From contig AP021856.1 of the NCBI GenBank assembly GCA_017347445.1, positions 620,001 through 684,000 on the forward strand: a stretch of 64,000 bases of DNA, in the 5' to 3' direction. Every line of letters begins with the position of its first letter. The first letter of the stretch is position 1. A model generated the notes under the pieces. It was not told the DNA's origin. It made no database searches and saw only the letters and a program-made list of their open reading frames with translations. The position numbers and the translations under genes were made by a program. This document shows, piece by piece, positions 34,924 through 43,610 of the stretch. The DNA is from Candidatus Brocadia pituitae (GTDB taxonomy: Bacteria; Planctomycetota; Brocadiia; Brocadiales; Brocadiaceae).

Positions 34924-35062
34924 GTAACAATTTAGTTTTTTGAAAAATTTCAAAAATGACAACGGTATGCCGTCGTTATGTAGGGGCAGGTTTGAAACCT
35001 GCCCCTACACGGCATGTAAAACGTTGTTATTTTGGAAATTTTTCAAAAAACTAAATTGTTAC
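34924..35062. repeat. MITE (139 bp) with a nested palindrome
   Basis: The ends GTAACAATTTAGTTTTTTGA and its inverted copy CAAAAAACTAAATTGTTAC define the element. Its interior holds the palindrome GTAGGGGCAGGTTT/AAACCTGCCCCTAC (about 34980-35008). It truncates the relE remnant. No target duplication visible. Confidence 0.85.
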
Positions 35063-35119
35063 AATTAATACAGCTTTTCAAATTCCTAAGCTATGAAATT
35101 AGTCAGGTAATACAACAGT

Positions 35120-35905
35120 ATGTCTATCCCAAAGGTTTTAATCCTCAGAACAGCAGGAACGAATTGCGATAACGAAACCCGATACGCTTTTGAAAAGGCA
35201 GGGGCAAAGGTGGATGTTGTGCACATTAATACCATCCTTGCTAACAAAAAAATTCTCCGCGATTATCAGATCTTAACCCTACCCGGAGGGTTTACCTATG
35301 GCGACGACGTTTCTGCAGGGAAGATCCTGGCAAATCAAATACGGTGCCAGATGGGAGAGGATATTAAGGGCTTCCTGGACGGGAAAAAACTCATTCTGGG
35401 AATTTGTAATGGGTTTCAAACGCTGACAAAGGCCGGATTCCTGCCGTCTTTTCATAAGCATGATCAGGGTGCAACGTTAACATTTAATGATTCAAACAGG
35501 TTTGAAGCCCGGTGGGTTTATCTGAAGGTTTGTTCAAACAAATCTCTCTTTATCAGGGATTCGGATATAACAGCACTCTATTTACCCGTGGCGCATGGAG
35601 AAGGAAGGTTTGTCCCCAGGGATGAAGCCGTCCTCGGGAGTGTTGCCATGGATCAGCAAGTCGTCTTTCAGTACGTAAACGATCGTGGCGAAGAGGCTGG
35701 TTATCCATGGAATCCAGCCGGCTCTGTTCGCAATATAGCCGGTATTTGCGACCCGACCGGACAAGTCCTTGGCATGATGCCACACCCGGAACGGCATGTG
35801 GAACCAACTCAGCATCCGCGCTGGACACGCAGCGGATTAAAGGAATTTGGAGACGGGTTTCTGATTTTCAGGAATGCCGTTGATTATGTGAAAAAGAATT
35901 TTTAG
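35120..35905 (+). CDS. purQ: Phosphoribosylformylglycinamidine synthase, glutaminase subunit
   Basis: 261 residues. Class I glutamine amidotransferase. The nucleophile Cys is in LGICNGFQ (about residue 95). The catalytic His and Glu are in PHPERH (about residue 222). The N-terminus PKVLILRTAGTNCDNETRYA is PurQ-like. It supplies ammonia to PurL for purine synthesis. No purL is adjacent. It sits between fdhA and the NuoE/NuoF genes, so the formate dehydrogenase genes have been split or never were contiguous. Confidence 0.93.
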   Translation: MSIPKVLILRTAGTNCDNETRYAFEKAGAKVDVVHINTILANKKILRDYQILTLPGGFTYGDDVSAGKILANQIRCQMGEDIKGFLDGKKLILGICNGFQTLTKAGFLPSFHKHDQGATLTFNDSNRFEARWVYLKVCSNKSLFIRDSDITALYLPVAHGEGRFVPRDEAVLGSVAMDQQVVFQYVNDRGEEAGYPWNPAGSVRNIAGICDPTGQVLGMMPHPERHVEPTQHPRWTRSGLKEFGDGFLIFRNAVDYVKKNF

Positions 35906-35985
35906 CAAGCATTTCCAAAGCAATCGGGGTTGTCTGCGAAATCTGTGGTTGCTTTTACATTCATCCTATTTGGAGGCACGATATT

Positions 35986-36480
35986 ATGCATAAAGCGGTT
36001 ACCATAAAGAAAGAAGGGGTTCCTGCTGTAGATTTGACCAGATGTCGCACTATCCTTGCAAAACATCCCGGTGCAACCTCTGCAGACCTTATTCCTATCC
36101 TGCAGCAGTTGCAGGACGCGTATGGATATTTGCCCCAAAATACCCTGGAAGAGATAACGGCCAGCACGCGCATTCCCCTGAGCAAGATTTACGGTGTGAT
36201 TACCTTTTATTCACAATTTTCCCTCGAACCGAGGGGTAAACATACGATCAAGGTCTGTATCGGCACTGCCTGTCACATTAAGGGTGCGCCCGATATAAAG
36301 AAAAAAATTACCGAAACCCTCCATATTCACGAGGGGGAAACAACAAAAGATTACAAATTTACGTATGAACCCGTAGCCTGTCTCGGCACCTGTTTTCTGG
36401 CCCCCGTTATGATGATTAATGAACGATACTATGGAAAGCTAACGACGGAAAAAACTGAACAAACTCTGAAAAGTTATTAA
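35986..36480 (+). CDS. NuoE/HydC-like [2Fe-2S] subunit
   Basis: 164 residues. Thioredoxin-like ferredoxin. Cluster ligands are KVCIGTACHIKG (two Cys) and EPVACLGTCFLAPV (two Cys). The N-terminal helical part has LIPILQQLQDAYGYLP and SKIYGVITFYSQF, as in NuoE. It passes electrons from NADH or to NAD+ together with the next gene. 20 nt before the NuoF-like gene. Confidence 0.9.
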   Translation: MHKAVTIKKEGVPAVDLTRCRTILAKHPGATSADLIPILQQLQDAYGYLPQNTLEEITASTRIPLSKIYGVITFYSQFSLEPRGKHTIKVCIGTACHIKGAPDIKKKITETLHIHEGETTKDYKFTYEPVACLGTCFLAPVMMINERYYGKLTTEKTEQTLKSY

Positions 36481-36500
36481 ACCGTAAAGGAGTATTTACC

Positions 36501-38180
36501 GTGAAACATCTGAAAACCCCTGATGATCTCTCTCAATACAAAAAGACCCTTGAAGCAAAACACCAGCCTGATACTGCGCGGATATTCATTTGCGCAACAG
36601 GATGTAGGGCTCTTGGCGCAGAGGAAGTATGCAAGGCGTTCAAAAATGAAGTCGCAAAACAATCTCTTGCCGGCAAGATGGAAATTGTAGAAACAGGGTG
36701 CCAGGGACTCTGTACCAGGGCACCCGTACTGACCATAGAACCCTTGGGGATTTTCTATGGCAGGGTTACAGAAACGGATGTACCTGAAATTATTTCCCGC
36801 ACCATACAGAAAGGCGAGATTATCGACCGGCTCTGTTACTCTGAGGCAGGGAAACGCATTCCCTACGTTCGGGACATCCCCTTTTACCGTAAGCAAAAAA
36901 AGATCGTGTTAAAAAATTGCGGTAGTATTGACCCGCGAAATATCGACGAATATATTTTAAGGGACGGCTATGCTGCCCTTGCAAAGGTGCTTGGCGGTAT
37001 GACGCAGGAGAAGGTCATTGATGAAATAAAGAATTCAGGGCTGCGCGGCAGAGGCGGAGCAGGATTTCCCACAGGAATCAAATGGGAATCAGTGCGAAAT
37101 GCCCCTGGTGACATGAAATACCTGGTATGCAACGGCGATGAAGGAGACCCCGGGGCTTTTATGGACAGGGCGGTGCTTGAAGGCGACCCTCATTCTGTTA
37201 TTGAAGGGATGCTCATTGGCGCATATGCAATTGGCGCAAAGAAAGGGTTCATTTATGTGCGCGCAGAATATCCCATTGCAGTAGAGCACTTAAAAATTGC
37301 CATAGAACAGGCGAGAACCCTGGGACTCCTTGGTGAAAATATTCTCGGAAAACAATTCAGTTTTGATCTGGAGATCAAAATGGGCGCCGGTGCCTTCGTT
37401 TGCGGAGAAGAAACGGCCCTCATTGCCTCTATTGAAGGGAAGCGGGGTATGCCCCGCCCGCGTCCGCCGTATCCTGCCACCAGCGGCATTTGGGGGAAAC
37501 CCACGAATATCAACAACGTTGAGACCTTAGCAAATGTGCCGGTTATCTTCCTTAACGGTTCCGCATGGTACAAATCCATCGGCACCGGGAGCAGTAAAGG
37601 CACAAAGATATTTGCCCTTGCAGGCAATGTAAAAAATACCGGACTCGTCGAAGTTCCCATGGGAACCACGCTCCGTGAGATCGTCTTTGACATCGGTGGG
37701 GGTATTCCCGGCAGAAAAAATTTTAAGGCGGCTCAGATGGGCGGCCCTTCCGGCGGCTGTGTGCCTGCCCAGCATCTTGACCTCCCTATCGATTATGAAA
37801 CGGTAAAAGAGGTTGGGGCAATTATGGGGTCAGGTGGACTTATTGTTATGGACGACTCCACTTCCATGGTTGAGATTGCACGGTATTTTATGGAATTTTG
37901 CCAGGACGAATCCTGTGGAAAGTGTGTACCGTGCAGGATAGGGACCAAGAGAATGCTCGATATCCTTACGCGGATTACCACGGGACAGGGCAAGCAGGAA
38001 GATGTCGGTTTCTTAAATGAATTAGCGGAAGTCACAAAGACAGCTTCTTTGTGCGGACTAGGACAAACTGCTGCAAACCCGGTACTCTCTACCATCCGTT
38101 ATTTCGCAAATGAATACGAAGAGGCTATCAATAAAAAGGCTGCTCAAGTGGCACAAGAAAGCTCTCCATCACAATCGTAA
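36501..38180 (+). CDS. NuoF/HydB-like NAD(H)- and FMN-binding subunit
   Basis: 559 residues. It starts with GTG; AAGGAG lies 9 nt upstream. Residues 25-115 are an extra thioredoxin-like [2Fe-2S] domain (CATGCRALGAEEVC, ETGCQGLCTRAP). The NuoF core follows: GLRGRGGAGFPTGIKW (NAD/FMN), NGDEGDPGAFMDR, GAGAFVCGEETAL and the C-terminal [4Fe-4S] motif SCGKCVPCR with SLCGLG. This fused layout is typical of HydB and FdsB-type subunits. With fdhA and the NuoE-like gene it should make an NAD-linked formate dehydrogenase. It could instead serve a hydrogenase, but none is present here. Confidence 0.9.
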   Translation: MKHLKTPDDLSQYKKTLEAKHQPDTARIFICATGCRALGAEEVCKAFKNEVAKQSLAGKMEIVETGCQGLCTRAPVLTIEPLGIFYGRVTETDVPEIISRTIQKGEIIDRLCYSEAGKRIPYVRDIPFYRKQKKIVLKNCGSIDPRNIDEYILRDGYAALAKVLGGMTQEKVIDEIKNSGLRGRGGAGFPTGIKWESVRNAPGDMKYLVCNGDEGDPGAFMDRAVLEGDPHSVIEGMLIGAYAIGAKKGFIYVRAEYPIAVEHLKIAIEQARTLGLLGENILGKQFSFDLEIKMGAGAFVCGEETALIASIEGKRGMPRPRPPYPATSGIWGKPTNINNVETLANVPVIFLNGSAWYKSIGTGSSKGTKIFALAGNVKNTGLVEVPMGTTLREIVFDIGGGIPGRKNFKAAQMGGPSGGCVPAQHLDLPIDYETVKEVGAIMGSGGLIVMDDSTSMVEIARYFMEFCQDESCGKCVPCRIGTKRMLDILTRITTGQGKQEDVGFLNELAEVTKTASLCGLGQTAANPVLSTIRYFANEYEEAINKKAAQVAQESSPSQS

Positions 38181-38269
38181 CACCGCACTAGCTTATACCA
38201 AAACCATACAGCGGGCAGGATGTAGTTATACTCAAAAAGTGCTCACAAATAACCTTGATACCCTGGTGG

Positions 38270-38301
38270 CACGGACAAGCAAAGCTTGTCCGTGTTTTTT
38301 T
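38270..38301 (+). terminator. Intrinsic terminator after the NuoF-like gene
   Basis: CACGGACAAGC and GCTTGTCCGTG form an 11-bp stem with an AAA loop, followed by seven T. It ends the fdh operon. The hairpin is also a member of the GGACAAGC repeat family (compare GGACAAACAAGTTTGTCC near 44191). Confidence 0.8.
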
Positions 38302-38321
38302 ATACAGCATAATCATAGCGC

Positions 38322-38410
38322 AGCAAAGCCGCGATCAAATTCCCCTATCGGTAGGACAAGCGTCCCCGCTTGTCATTATGATGTCAACCAGGGACAGGCT
38401 GTCCGAGAAT
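38322..38410. repeat. Dispersed repeat cluster
   Basis: AGCGCAGCAAAGCCGCGATC (about 38322-38341) matches one end of the 9908 element, and GGTAGGACAAGCGTCCCC (about 38350) is the repeat of 1594. The junction lies just before the duplicated radical SAM fragment. Confidence 0.65.
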
Positions 38411-38426
38411 TCAATGTTAATCTGAA

Positions 38427-38888
38427 ATGGTAAAAGAGGCTTCTGCTTGGCTAAAAGAGGCAGGCGTTGAAACATCTCACTATCTCCTCATGGGACTTGG
38501 TGGCAGGGATCATTGGCGGCGGCACATTCAGGAGGCGGCAAGACTCATCAACGCAACCGCACCCGAATTCGTGCGCATCAGGAGGCTATGGCCGTATGAA
38601 AGCAACAGCCCGTTTTCCGGCCCGGAATCCCCACTTCTCCATGAAATACGCACCGGTAATTTTATCCAGCAGACACCGGAAGGCACCGTCCTGGAACTCA
38701 GGTTGTTGATCGAACAGATTCATAGCATTTCCACGTTTGTGACCTACGATCACGGAAACAATTATGTGCAGGTATCCGGCAGGATAAATGAGGACAAACA
38801 AACCATGCTGGCAAAAATTGACGCCTTCCTTGCACTCCCGGAGCGTGAAAGGGAAGCGCACTATCTGGCTGTGGGCTCGCGGATTTAA
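38427..38888 (+). pseudogene. Duplicated 3' half of the radical SAM gene
   Basis: 153 codons closely similar to the C-terminal half of the protein at 12923-13849 (shared LGLGGRDHW, RRLWPYESN, ESPLLHEIRTGNFI, EREREAHYLAVGSRI). The similarity extends about 70 bp past the stop. The radical SAM core with its Cys triad is absent, so it cannot be functional. Orientation is opposite to the complete copy. Confidence 0.85.
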
Positions 38889-39081
38889 AATAGTAGACGA
38901 TGGAGCATTGTAACAGGAATGATTTGACAACAAAATAGTCCCTATTTTTTTCTCCCCTAACCCGAACGAGTCGGAATGTATAGCGCGGGCGGTTTATCCC
39001 CCGCCAAAATGCCGACCACAAGCCTGCCTGCGCAGACAGGGGGTCGGCGCAACAAAATCCCCCTTAATAACCTTATCTTTA
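38889..39081. other. Duplication tail and IS flank
   Basis: The first about 70 bp match 12853-12922 (duplicate). CCGAACGAGTCGG and a hairpin CTGCCTGCGCAGACAGG (about 39020-39040) follow. No gene. Confidence 0.5.
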
Positions 39082-41268
39082 CCCACATTTTTTACTGGAC
39101 AAATCATGGTGGAGATAATGAATGGGGGGTTAGTTCTGTAACAAAAACTTTCCACATAGCGGTCATATCATCAAGTCTTTGTATCCCAAGCCAAAGCGTT
39201 TTTGTTCCCGGTTCACCATCCCCTTTTCGGCCTAAAAAACCACCTAAACTCGCCACCATTCGAACCGCTTCCCTTAAACTCGGTGGATTTGAAGGTGGAG
39301 CCGGATTTTTGGTTTTGTACGCAAGGAGTGCCTTCCATTCTGCTTCTTCAAAAAATACGGTACAGGGAACATCCGGTACTTCCCTGCCAAGTTTCGTTAA
39401 ATAATAGATCCGCCATGCCACTACCATATCGATTGCCAGACACGCTTCTATGCGATCGGCATTTCCCAGTTGCCTTTGTTCTATTTGACAACCACTCTTT
39501 AACGTCTTATGGTAAACCTCTATACCCCATCGCCTGGCATACCATTCCAGCTTCTCCACGGATTCTTCAAACGTATCCACCGGGATTGTCGTTAACAACA
39601 TCCATTTGAGCGGGGTTGCTGATTCCGGCGCATTTTCTTCCACCGCCAGTATTGCATAAACCTTCAGAGGGCCTTTTGCTCGTTTCCCTGAGGGAGCTTT
39701 CAATTCCACCGCTCCATATCGGATTGCCAATTCCGCTTCCCGTGACGGCTGATTTCCCTTTCGGGGAATCCTGATCCGCTGAATCCCGCTCACGGGACGA
39801 CTGTTTATATACCCCCACAATCGCTCCTGTTCATGGAACAGACTGCGATTATGCTCCGCACGAACTAACAACTTCGGATTCCCTGTGCCTTCCATGGCTA
39901 ATTCAAATAATTCATAAATATCCGCCTCTCTGTCTCCGACACTGACGATAACGGTTTTCGGACACTGCTTTTGGATTTCCGCCACCGAGCTGAAACTCAC
40001 CAGCCATTTGTTGCTCTCTTTCCCTTCTATGGGCAGTTTATGGCGCTGATGTTTCTTGCCATAGTTCTCTTTGTCCCTCGCCCAGCACTGCACATTCATC
40101 AGCCCCAGCGGCGTCCCTTCCCGGTTAAATGCCATCGTATCATGCACCATGAGCCCGATTACCTCTTCTCCCCTTGAACTAATCGGTCCAAGATTCTCGG
40201 TCGCCGGATGCAAACTATAATTCAAACTCGTTGTGTCCTGTACCGCCAACACCACCTCTTCTTCCCTGATTCGATTCACAGTTGACTGATAATGTGCACT
40301 CAGGATTGTTTCCATGGTACTTGCCTTGTTATCCAAAAATCGATATGCCGCTTTCGTTCTTGCACGGCTTTGGCATGCCTGCGGAATATTCGCCCGGGGG
40401 TTCGCATAAAAATCACGGGCCATCTCTCTCAGCCTGATGGTCAACCGCAAGTCCCCCAGATTCGCATTCCCAAACTCTTCTTCCGCCCAGTCGCAATGCC
40501 CCCTCACTTCTACGGCTTCCTTCACCTGTCCTTCACACAAACGCTCCCTTGCATCGGAATATAACGGATAAAGATAGATGTCTTTGACCGGCAGCCTATA
40601 CTCATTCCCAGCATCCTGTCTCCCTCGTCCCTGCGTCGTTCCTACATGCTGAAAATTTGCCGCCTGATAACAGGTACCCAAAAACCTTCCTTTCTCTACA
40701 AAGGTCTCCACCAGTACCGGTGCATCACCATTTTGTTCCGCCCAGTCCCTCTTCATCTGCCTCAGACTCTTTGACAATACCCAGGATGCCAGGTTCTTCA
40801 CTTTCACCCAGGGCGCTATCAAAAAACGACTGTTACAGACAATGCGGTTTAAATATCTTAACCGGTTTTCTTCATTCCACCCTATCCATTCCTCTCTCGC
40901 CCTCAAACGCCACGCCGGGGAACTGAATGATAGCGCTCCTATCAAGCCATATTTCTCGCTCCTCACTAAATACCTCATCTGTTTCCCGTATAATGTCCCC
41001 TGTCCCAAATAATGGTATCGCTCTATCATTGCCTTCCAATGGGGATACTTCTCGTCTCTCGAATTATATACCCTGACAAGCTCGATTTCACCAAGTTCCT
41101 CTAAACAACACTCTATCCCGGACTATTCTGATTCACACGCCTGTTCCTGATTCCCGGTTCGATCCGGCAACCTGTTTGTTCGGCTCTCTTCTGGAAAACT
41201 ATCTGCTTTTTGTTTCATGCACCACAGCTTAACCAATCAGGAGGCTTTTGTCCAGTAAAAAATGTGGG
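39082..41268 (-). mobile_element. IS4-type insertion sequence with DruA-like N-terminus
   Basis: 2187 bp. The 22-bp inverted ends start CCCACATTTTTTACTGGACA (39082-39103; inverse at 41247-41268). One long transposase gene lies inside. No matching target duplication was found at the flanks. The right end sits in the hicB gene. Confidence 0.85.
39104..41029 (-). CDS. DruA-like/IS4 fusion transposase, N-terminus interrupted by TAG
   Basis: 641 residues in the open part. Residues 1-170 match the DUF4338/DruA domain of this IS group (MIERYHYLGQG, YLNRIVCNSRFLIAP). The Tn5/IS4-type part follows: NLGDLRLTIRL and SRARTKAAYRFLD, then catalytic Asp in LAVQDTTSLNYS, Asp in VSVGDREADIYEL, Glu in RRWGIEVYHKTLKSGC. 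The frame continues upstream of 41029 to an ATG at 41218 (MKQKADSFPEE) but is cut by TAG at 41123-41125. The intended start is therefore probably 41218 and the gene has an amber mutation; restart at 41029 or read-through is possible. Confidence 0.83.
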   Translation of the reverse strand: MIERYHYLGQGTLYGKQMRYLVRSEKYGLIGALSFSSPAWRLRAREEWIGWNEENRLRYLNRIVCNSRFLIAPWVKVKNLASWVLSKSLRQMKRDWAEQNGDAPVLVETFVEKGRFLGTCYQAANFQHVGTTQGRGRQDAGNEYRLPVKDIYLYPLYSDARERLCEGQVKEAVEVRGHCDWAEEEFGNANLGDLRLTIRLREMARDFYANPRANIPQACQSRARTKAAYRFLDNKASTMETILSAHYQSTVNRIREEEVVLAVQDTTSLNYSLHPATENLGPISSRGEEVIGLMVHDTMAFNREGTPLGLMNVQCWARDKENYGKKHQRHKLPIEGKESNKWLVSFSSVAEIQKQCPKTVIVSVGDREADIYELFELAMEGTGNPKLLVRAEHNRSLFHEQERLWGYINSRPVSGIQRIRIPRKGNQPSREAELAIRYGAVELKAPSGKRAKGPLKVYAILAVEENAPESATPLKWMLLTTIPVDTFEESVEKLEWYARRWGIEVYHKTLKSGCQIEQRQLGNADRIEACLAIDMVVAWRIYYLTKLGREVPDVPCTVFFEEAEWKALLAYKTKNPAPPSNPPSLREAVRMVASLGGFLGRKGDGEPGTKTLWLGIQRLDDMTAMWKVFVTELTPHSLSPP

Positions 41269-41497
41269 ACATGTTAAGCTCTAAGGGGACGGGAATTTTT
41301 ATTTCGAAGTTCCCTTTTTGTGCCAGTTTTGAAGTTAATTCTTTAGGAAGAGGGTCATTGTGTTCAATGCAAGACTCGACGATTTTTCTGGCTACATCCT
41401 GGGCTATTTCCAGAGTTTTTGCAATTGTGCGACCCTGAGCAATAAGCGGAATATGTCAATGGAAATTAGACACTTTTAAAAATAATTTAGACTCTAA

Positions 41498-42498
41498 TCA
41501 TAGAGTATTTTCGGTTTTTGGTTTATTAATCCAAGCAGCCACAGGCGCACTTGGTGGTTTAGGCGGTATACCTTTGAATCGTTCAGGATGATTTTCAGAG
41601 GCGGTTTTTAAGACAAGACAACGTTCTTTCATAATTTGATACGTACGCCCATAGTGGACGTCTTCCGGTTTCAGGAGGCCGATGCCGGAATGATGATGTT
41701 CTCTGTTGTACCAGGTAAAAAAGCTTTTGCAGAATACCCTGGCGTCCTCAATTGAGCCGAAATTGCCGGGGAAATCCGGTCTGTACTTGAGGGTTTTAAA
41801 TTGTGCCTCAGAATAGGGATTGTCGTTACTGACGTAAGGACGAGAATGGCTTTTTGTTATTCCCAGATCAGAAAGAAGAAACGCCACGGATTTCGACGTC
41901 ATACTTGAACCGCGATCGGCGTGGATTACCAGTTGTTCAGGCTTGATAGCCTGTTTTTGGCAGCTATCAGCGATAAGCCGTTGTGCCAATACGGCCTGTT
42001 CACGGTGTGCAACCATCCATCCGACGACATAACGGCTGAAGATGTCGAGAATGACATAGAGATAGAAATATGTCCACTTTGCAGGCCCCTTGAGTTTTGT
42101 AATATCCCATGACCATACCTGATTAGAGGCCGTTGCCAGAATCTCCGGTTTCTGGTAATGGGGTCTGAGCAACTGGTTTCTCCTTTCACGCACTTCACCC
42201 TGTTTTTCAGGATACGGTACATGGTTCTTGTGGAACACAGGTAGGTTCCTTCGTCAAGCAAGGTCGCGTAAATCTCATGCGGGGCCTTATCAATAAAGCG
42301 TTCACTATGTAAGATATCAAGCACCACGTGCTGTTCCTGCTCAGATAATGCCAGGGGAGGCGTCGAAGATACCCTTTTGCAAAAAAGGTCTTTTTTGTAC
42401 TTTTGGTAGTAATAATAACTTGCTCTTGGTATACCCAGCGCCTGGCAGGCCTTTTTGATACGCACATTTCGAGCAAGAGATTCAGCGGCAAGCATCAT
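41498..42498 (-). pseudogene. IS3 transposase OrfB, frameshifted
   Basis: The first frame encodes MMLAAESLARNVRIKKACQA to YRILKN, then at the AAAAAC run (about 42205-42215) the frame shifts to GEVRERRNQLLRPHYQKPEI and onward. DDE residues lie in the second frame: SWDITKLKG, IHADRGSSMTS and EAQFKTLKY. Without recoding, the transposase is not made. A programmed shift is possible because orfB is usually fused to orfA by frameshifting, but this site is inside orfB. Confidence 0.8.
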
Positions 42499-42986
42499 AT
42501 CTTCTCTCCTGTTGGATCGAGTGGTATCTGAAGTATTTCCGAGAGTTTTTTTTGGACGTCAATAATGGTTGCCGCCTGTTTGAGTTCCTTTTTAAGCCGA
42601 TGGTTTTCTTTTTCCAGTTCAGCAATACGACAAACGGAAGGATCACTCTTTTTCATCTTTGGGCCACGATGTTTTGGGGAAAGCGCTTCCAGTGCGCCTT
42701 GTTTGCGTTGACGACGCCACGTAGTGAGATTGGACGAGTAGAGTCCTTCACGGCGTAACAGCGCCCCTGTTTGACCCTGTGTGGCACACGATTCTGCCTC
42801 CTGAAGGATGCGGAGTTTGTATTTCGCGGTGAATTTCCTCCGAACAACCTTCTCGGTTACCTCAGGGTCAGGAAAATGGCCGCTTTGAGTTGCGCCGCCA
42901 GGGGAAACTCCAGTCGATCTACGGGCTCCTTCCGTTTCCCCTGGCGTGTTATTTGTTTTCAGACTTATTGCACTACTATTTTTCAT
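42495..42986 (-). CDS. IS3 transposase OrfA
   Basis: 163 residues. Residues 50-110 form the HTH DNA-binding domain (RRKFTAKYKLRILQEAES, LYSSNLTTWRRQRK). Residues 120-160 are a leucine-zipper-like coiled coil (IAELEKENHRLKKELKQA). The stop overlaps the orfB start by 4 nt. The N-terminal 45 residues are low complexity and may not be translated. Confidence 0.82.
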   Translation of the reverse strand: MKNSSAISLKTNNTPGETEGARRSTGVSPGGATQSGHFPDPEVTEKVVRRKFTAKYKLRILQEAESCATQGQTGALLRREGLYSSNLTTWRRQRKQGALEALSPKHRGPKMKKSDPSVCRIAELEKENHRLKKELKQAATIIDVQKKLSEILQIPLDPTGEKI

Positions 42987-43302
42987 GGTTTTTCTCCTTT
43001 ACGCCCTACACTAAACTATATGGGGTAAAGTGTCCAACTATTATTGACACAGAGGGTAAGTCCTTGAATTGTCGGCTTGTAGCCAGACAGCCGCCTTCTT
43101 CGAGCGGTTCGATTGTTATAGGTATTAAGTATTCTGCCATTATATGACCCTGCGAGAAGAGCTTATCAAAAGGTAATACTATGTCAAGATATACTGAGAT
43201 GGTTTCATCTGTCTTGAAACATTGCATATTTATTACTTGACACTTACCTGTGAATTTGACAGAATGCCCGACAATTTAAACAACACCGAAAGAAAGACAC
43301 AC

Positions 43303-43610
43303 GATAAGGGCAAACCCTGAGCGATCCGGGGACGCAAAGGAAAGGGTCTTTACAGAACACCGCAAAGACGCTAAGGTCGCAAAGAAAATTAAGAAGTTTG
43401 GAATTTAAGAGAATGGGAAGTTATGATGCTTGTCTTCTTACTTTTTTCTGATGCTTGAGTTCTATGTTAAGGAATTTCAACCGACCCTGTAGTGGCAATT
43501 CATGAATTGCCACTACACTGTTAAAAGTTGCCGAAGGCCTAATTCATTTCTCTGCGTTCTTTGCATACTCTGCGGTGAACTAATGAAAAGACAGCCTTAC
43601 TGCCGAAGAT
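43303..43610 (+). promoter_or_regulatory. Cyclic-di-GMP-I (GEMM) riboswitch aptamer with long insertion in the distal stem
   Basis: GGGCAAACC (43308-43316) and GACGCAAAG (43331-43339) are the two invariant blocks of GEMM-I. Between them lies a stem capped by a GCGA tetraloop (43321-43324). The second half begins GGTCTTT (43345-43351) and is resumed by AAAGACAGCC (43587-43596) and CTGCCGAA (43600-43607), equal to the conserved AGC...GCCGAA side. The stem GTCTTT/AAAGAC therefore encloses about 235 nt instead of the usual few. The insertion contains a dispersed palindrome. It precedes a secreted protein gene, whose regulation by c-di-GMP is typical. Confidence 0.85.
43488..43517. repeat. 30-bp perfect palindrome inside the riboswitch insertion
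   Basis: Arms TGTAGTGGCAATTCA and its complement. The same 30 bp occurs at 60131-60160. Flanking bases are also conserved: GGAATTTCAA before and CCGAAGGCCTAATT after. Confidence 0.9.

Larger units (their letters stand above)
41454..43049 (-). mobile_element. IS3-family insertion sequence
   Basis: 1596 bp. The ends are TGTCAATGGAAATTAGACAC (left) and, inverted, TGTCAATAATAGTTGGACAC (right), similar over 20 bp with mismatches. It has orfA and orfB with orfB frameshifted. Inserted in hicB. A target duplication was not clearly identified. Confidence 0.85.
41237..43140 (-). pseudogene. hicB: HicB-like antitoxin split by an IS3 element
   Basis: The N-terminal part (43140 downward) reads MAEYLIPITIEPLEEGG then LATSRQFKDLP. 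The C-terminal part (41452-41269) reads PLIAQGRTIAKTLEIAQDVA then KIVESCIEHNDPLPKEL. Joined they form a HicB-like protein. The IS3 at 41454-43049 separates them, and the distal end runs into the IS4-type element at 41268, which supplies the stop. No hicA was found on either side. Confidence 0.82.

Noticed and set aside
42205-42220. Programmed frameshift in IS3 OrfB
   Set aside because: Programmed shifts in IS3 elements join orfA to orfB, not two halves of orfB. A one-base deletion in an A run is simpler.
43353-43385. Second riboswitch-like text ACACCGCAAAGACGCTAAGG
   Set aside because: It resembles GACGCAAAG but belongs to a common ACCGCAAAGACGC dispersed repeat and lacks the GCAAACC block.
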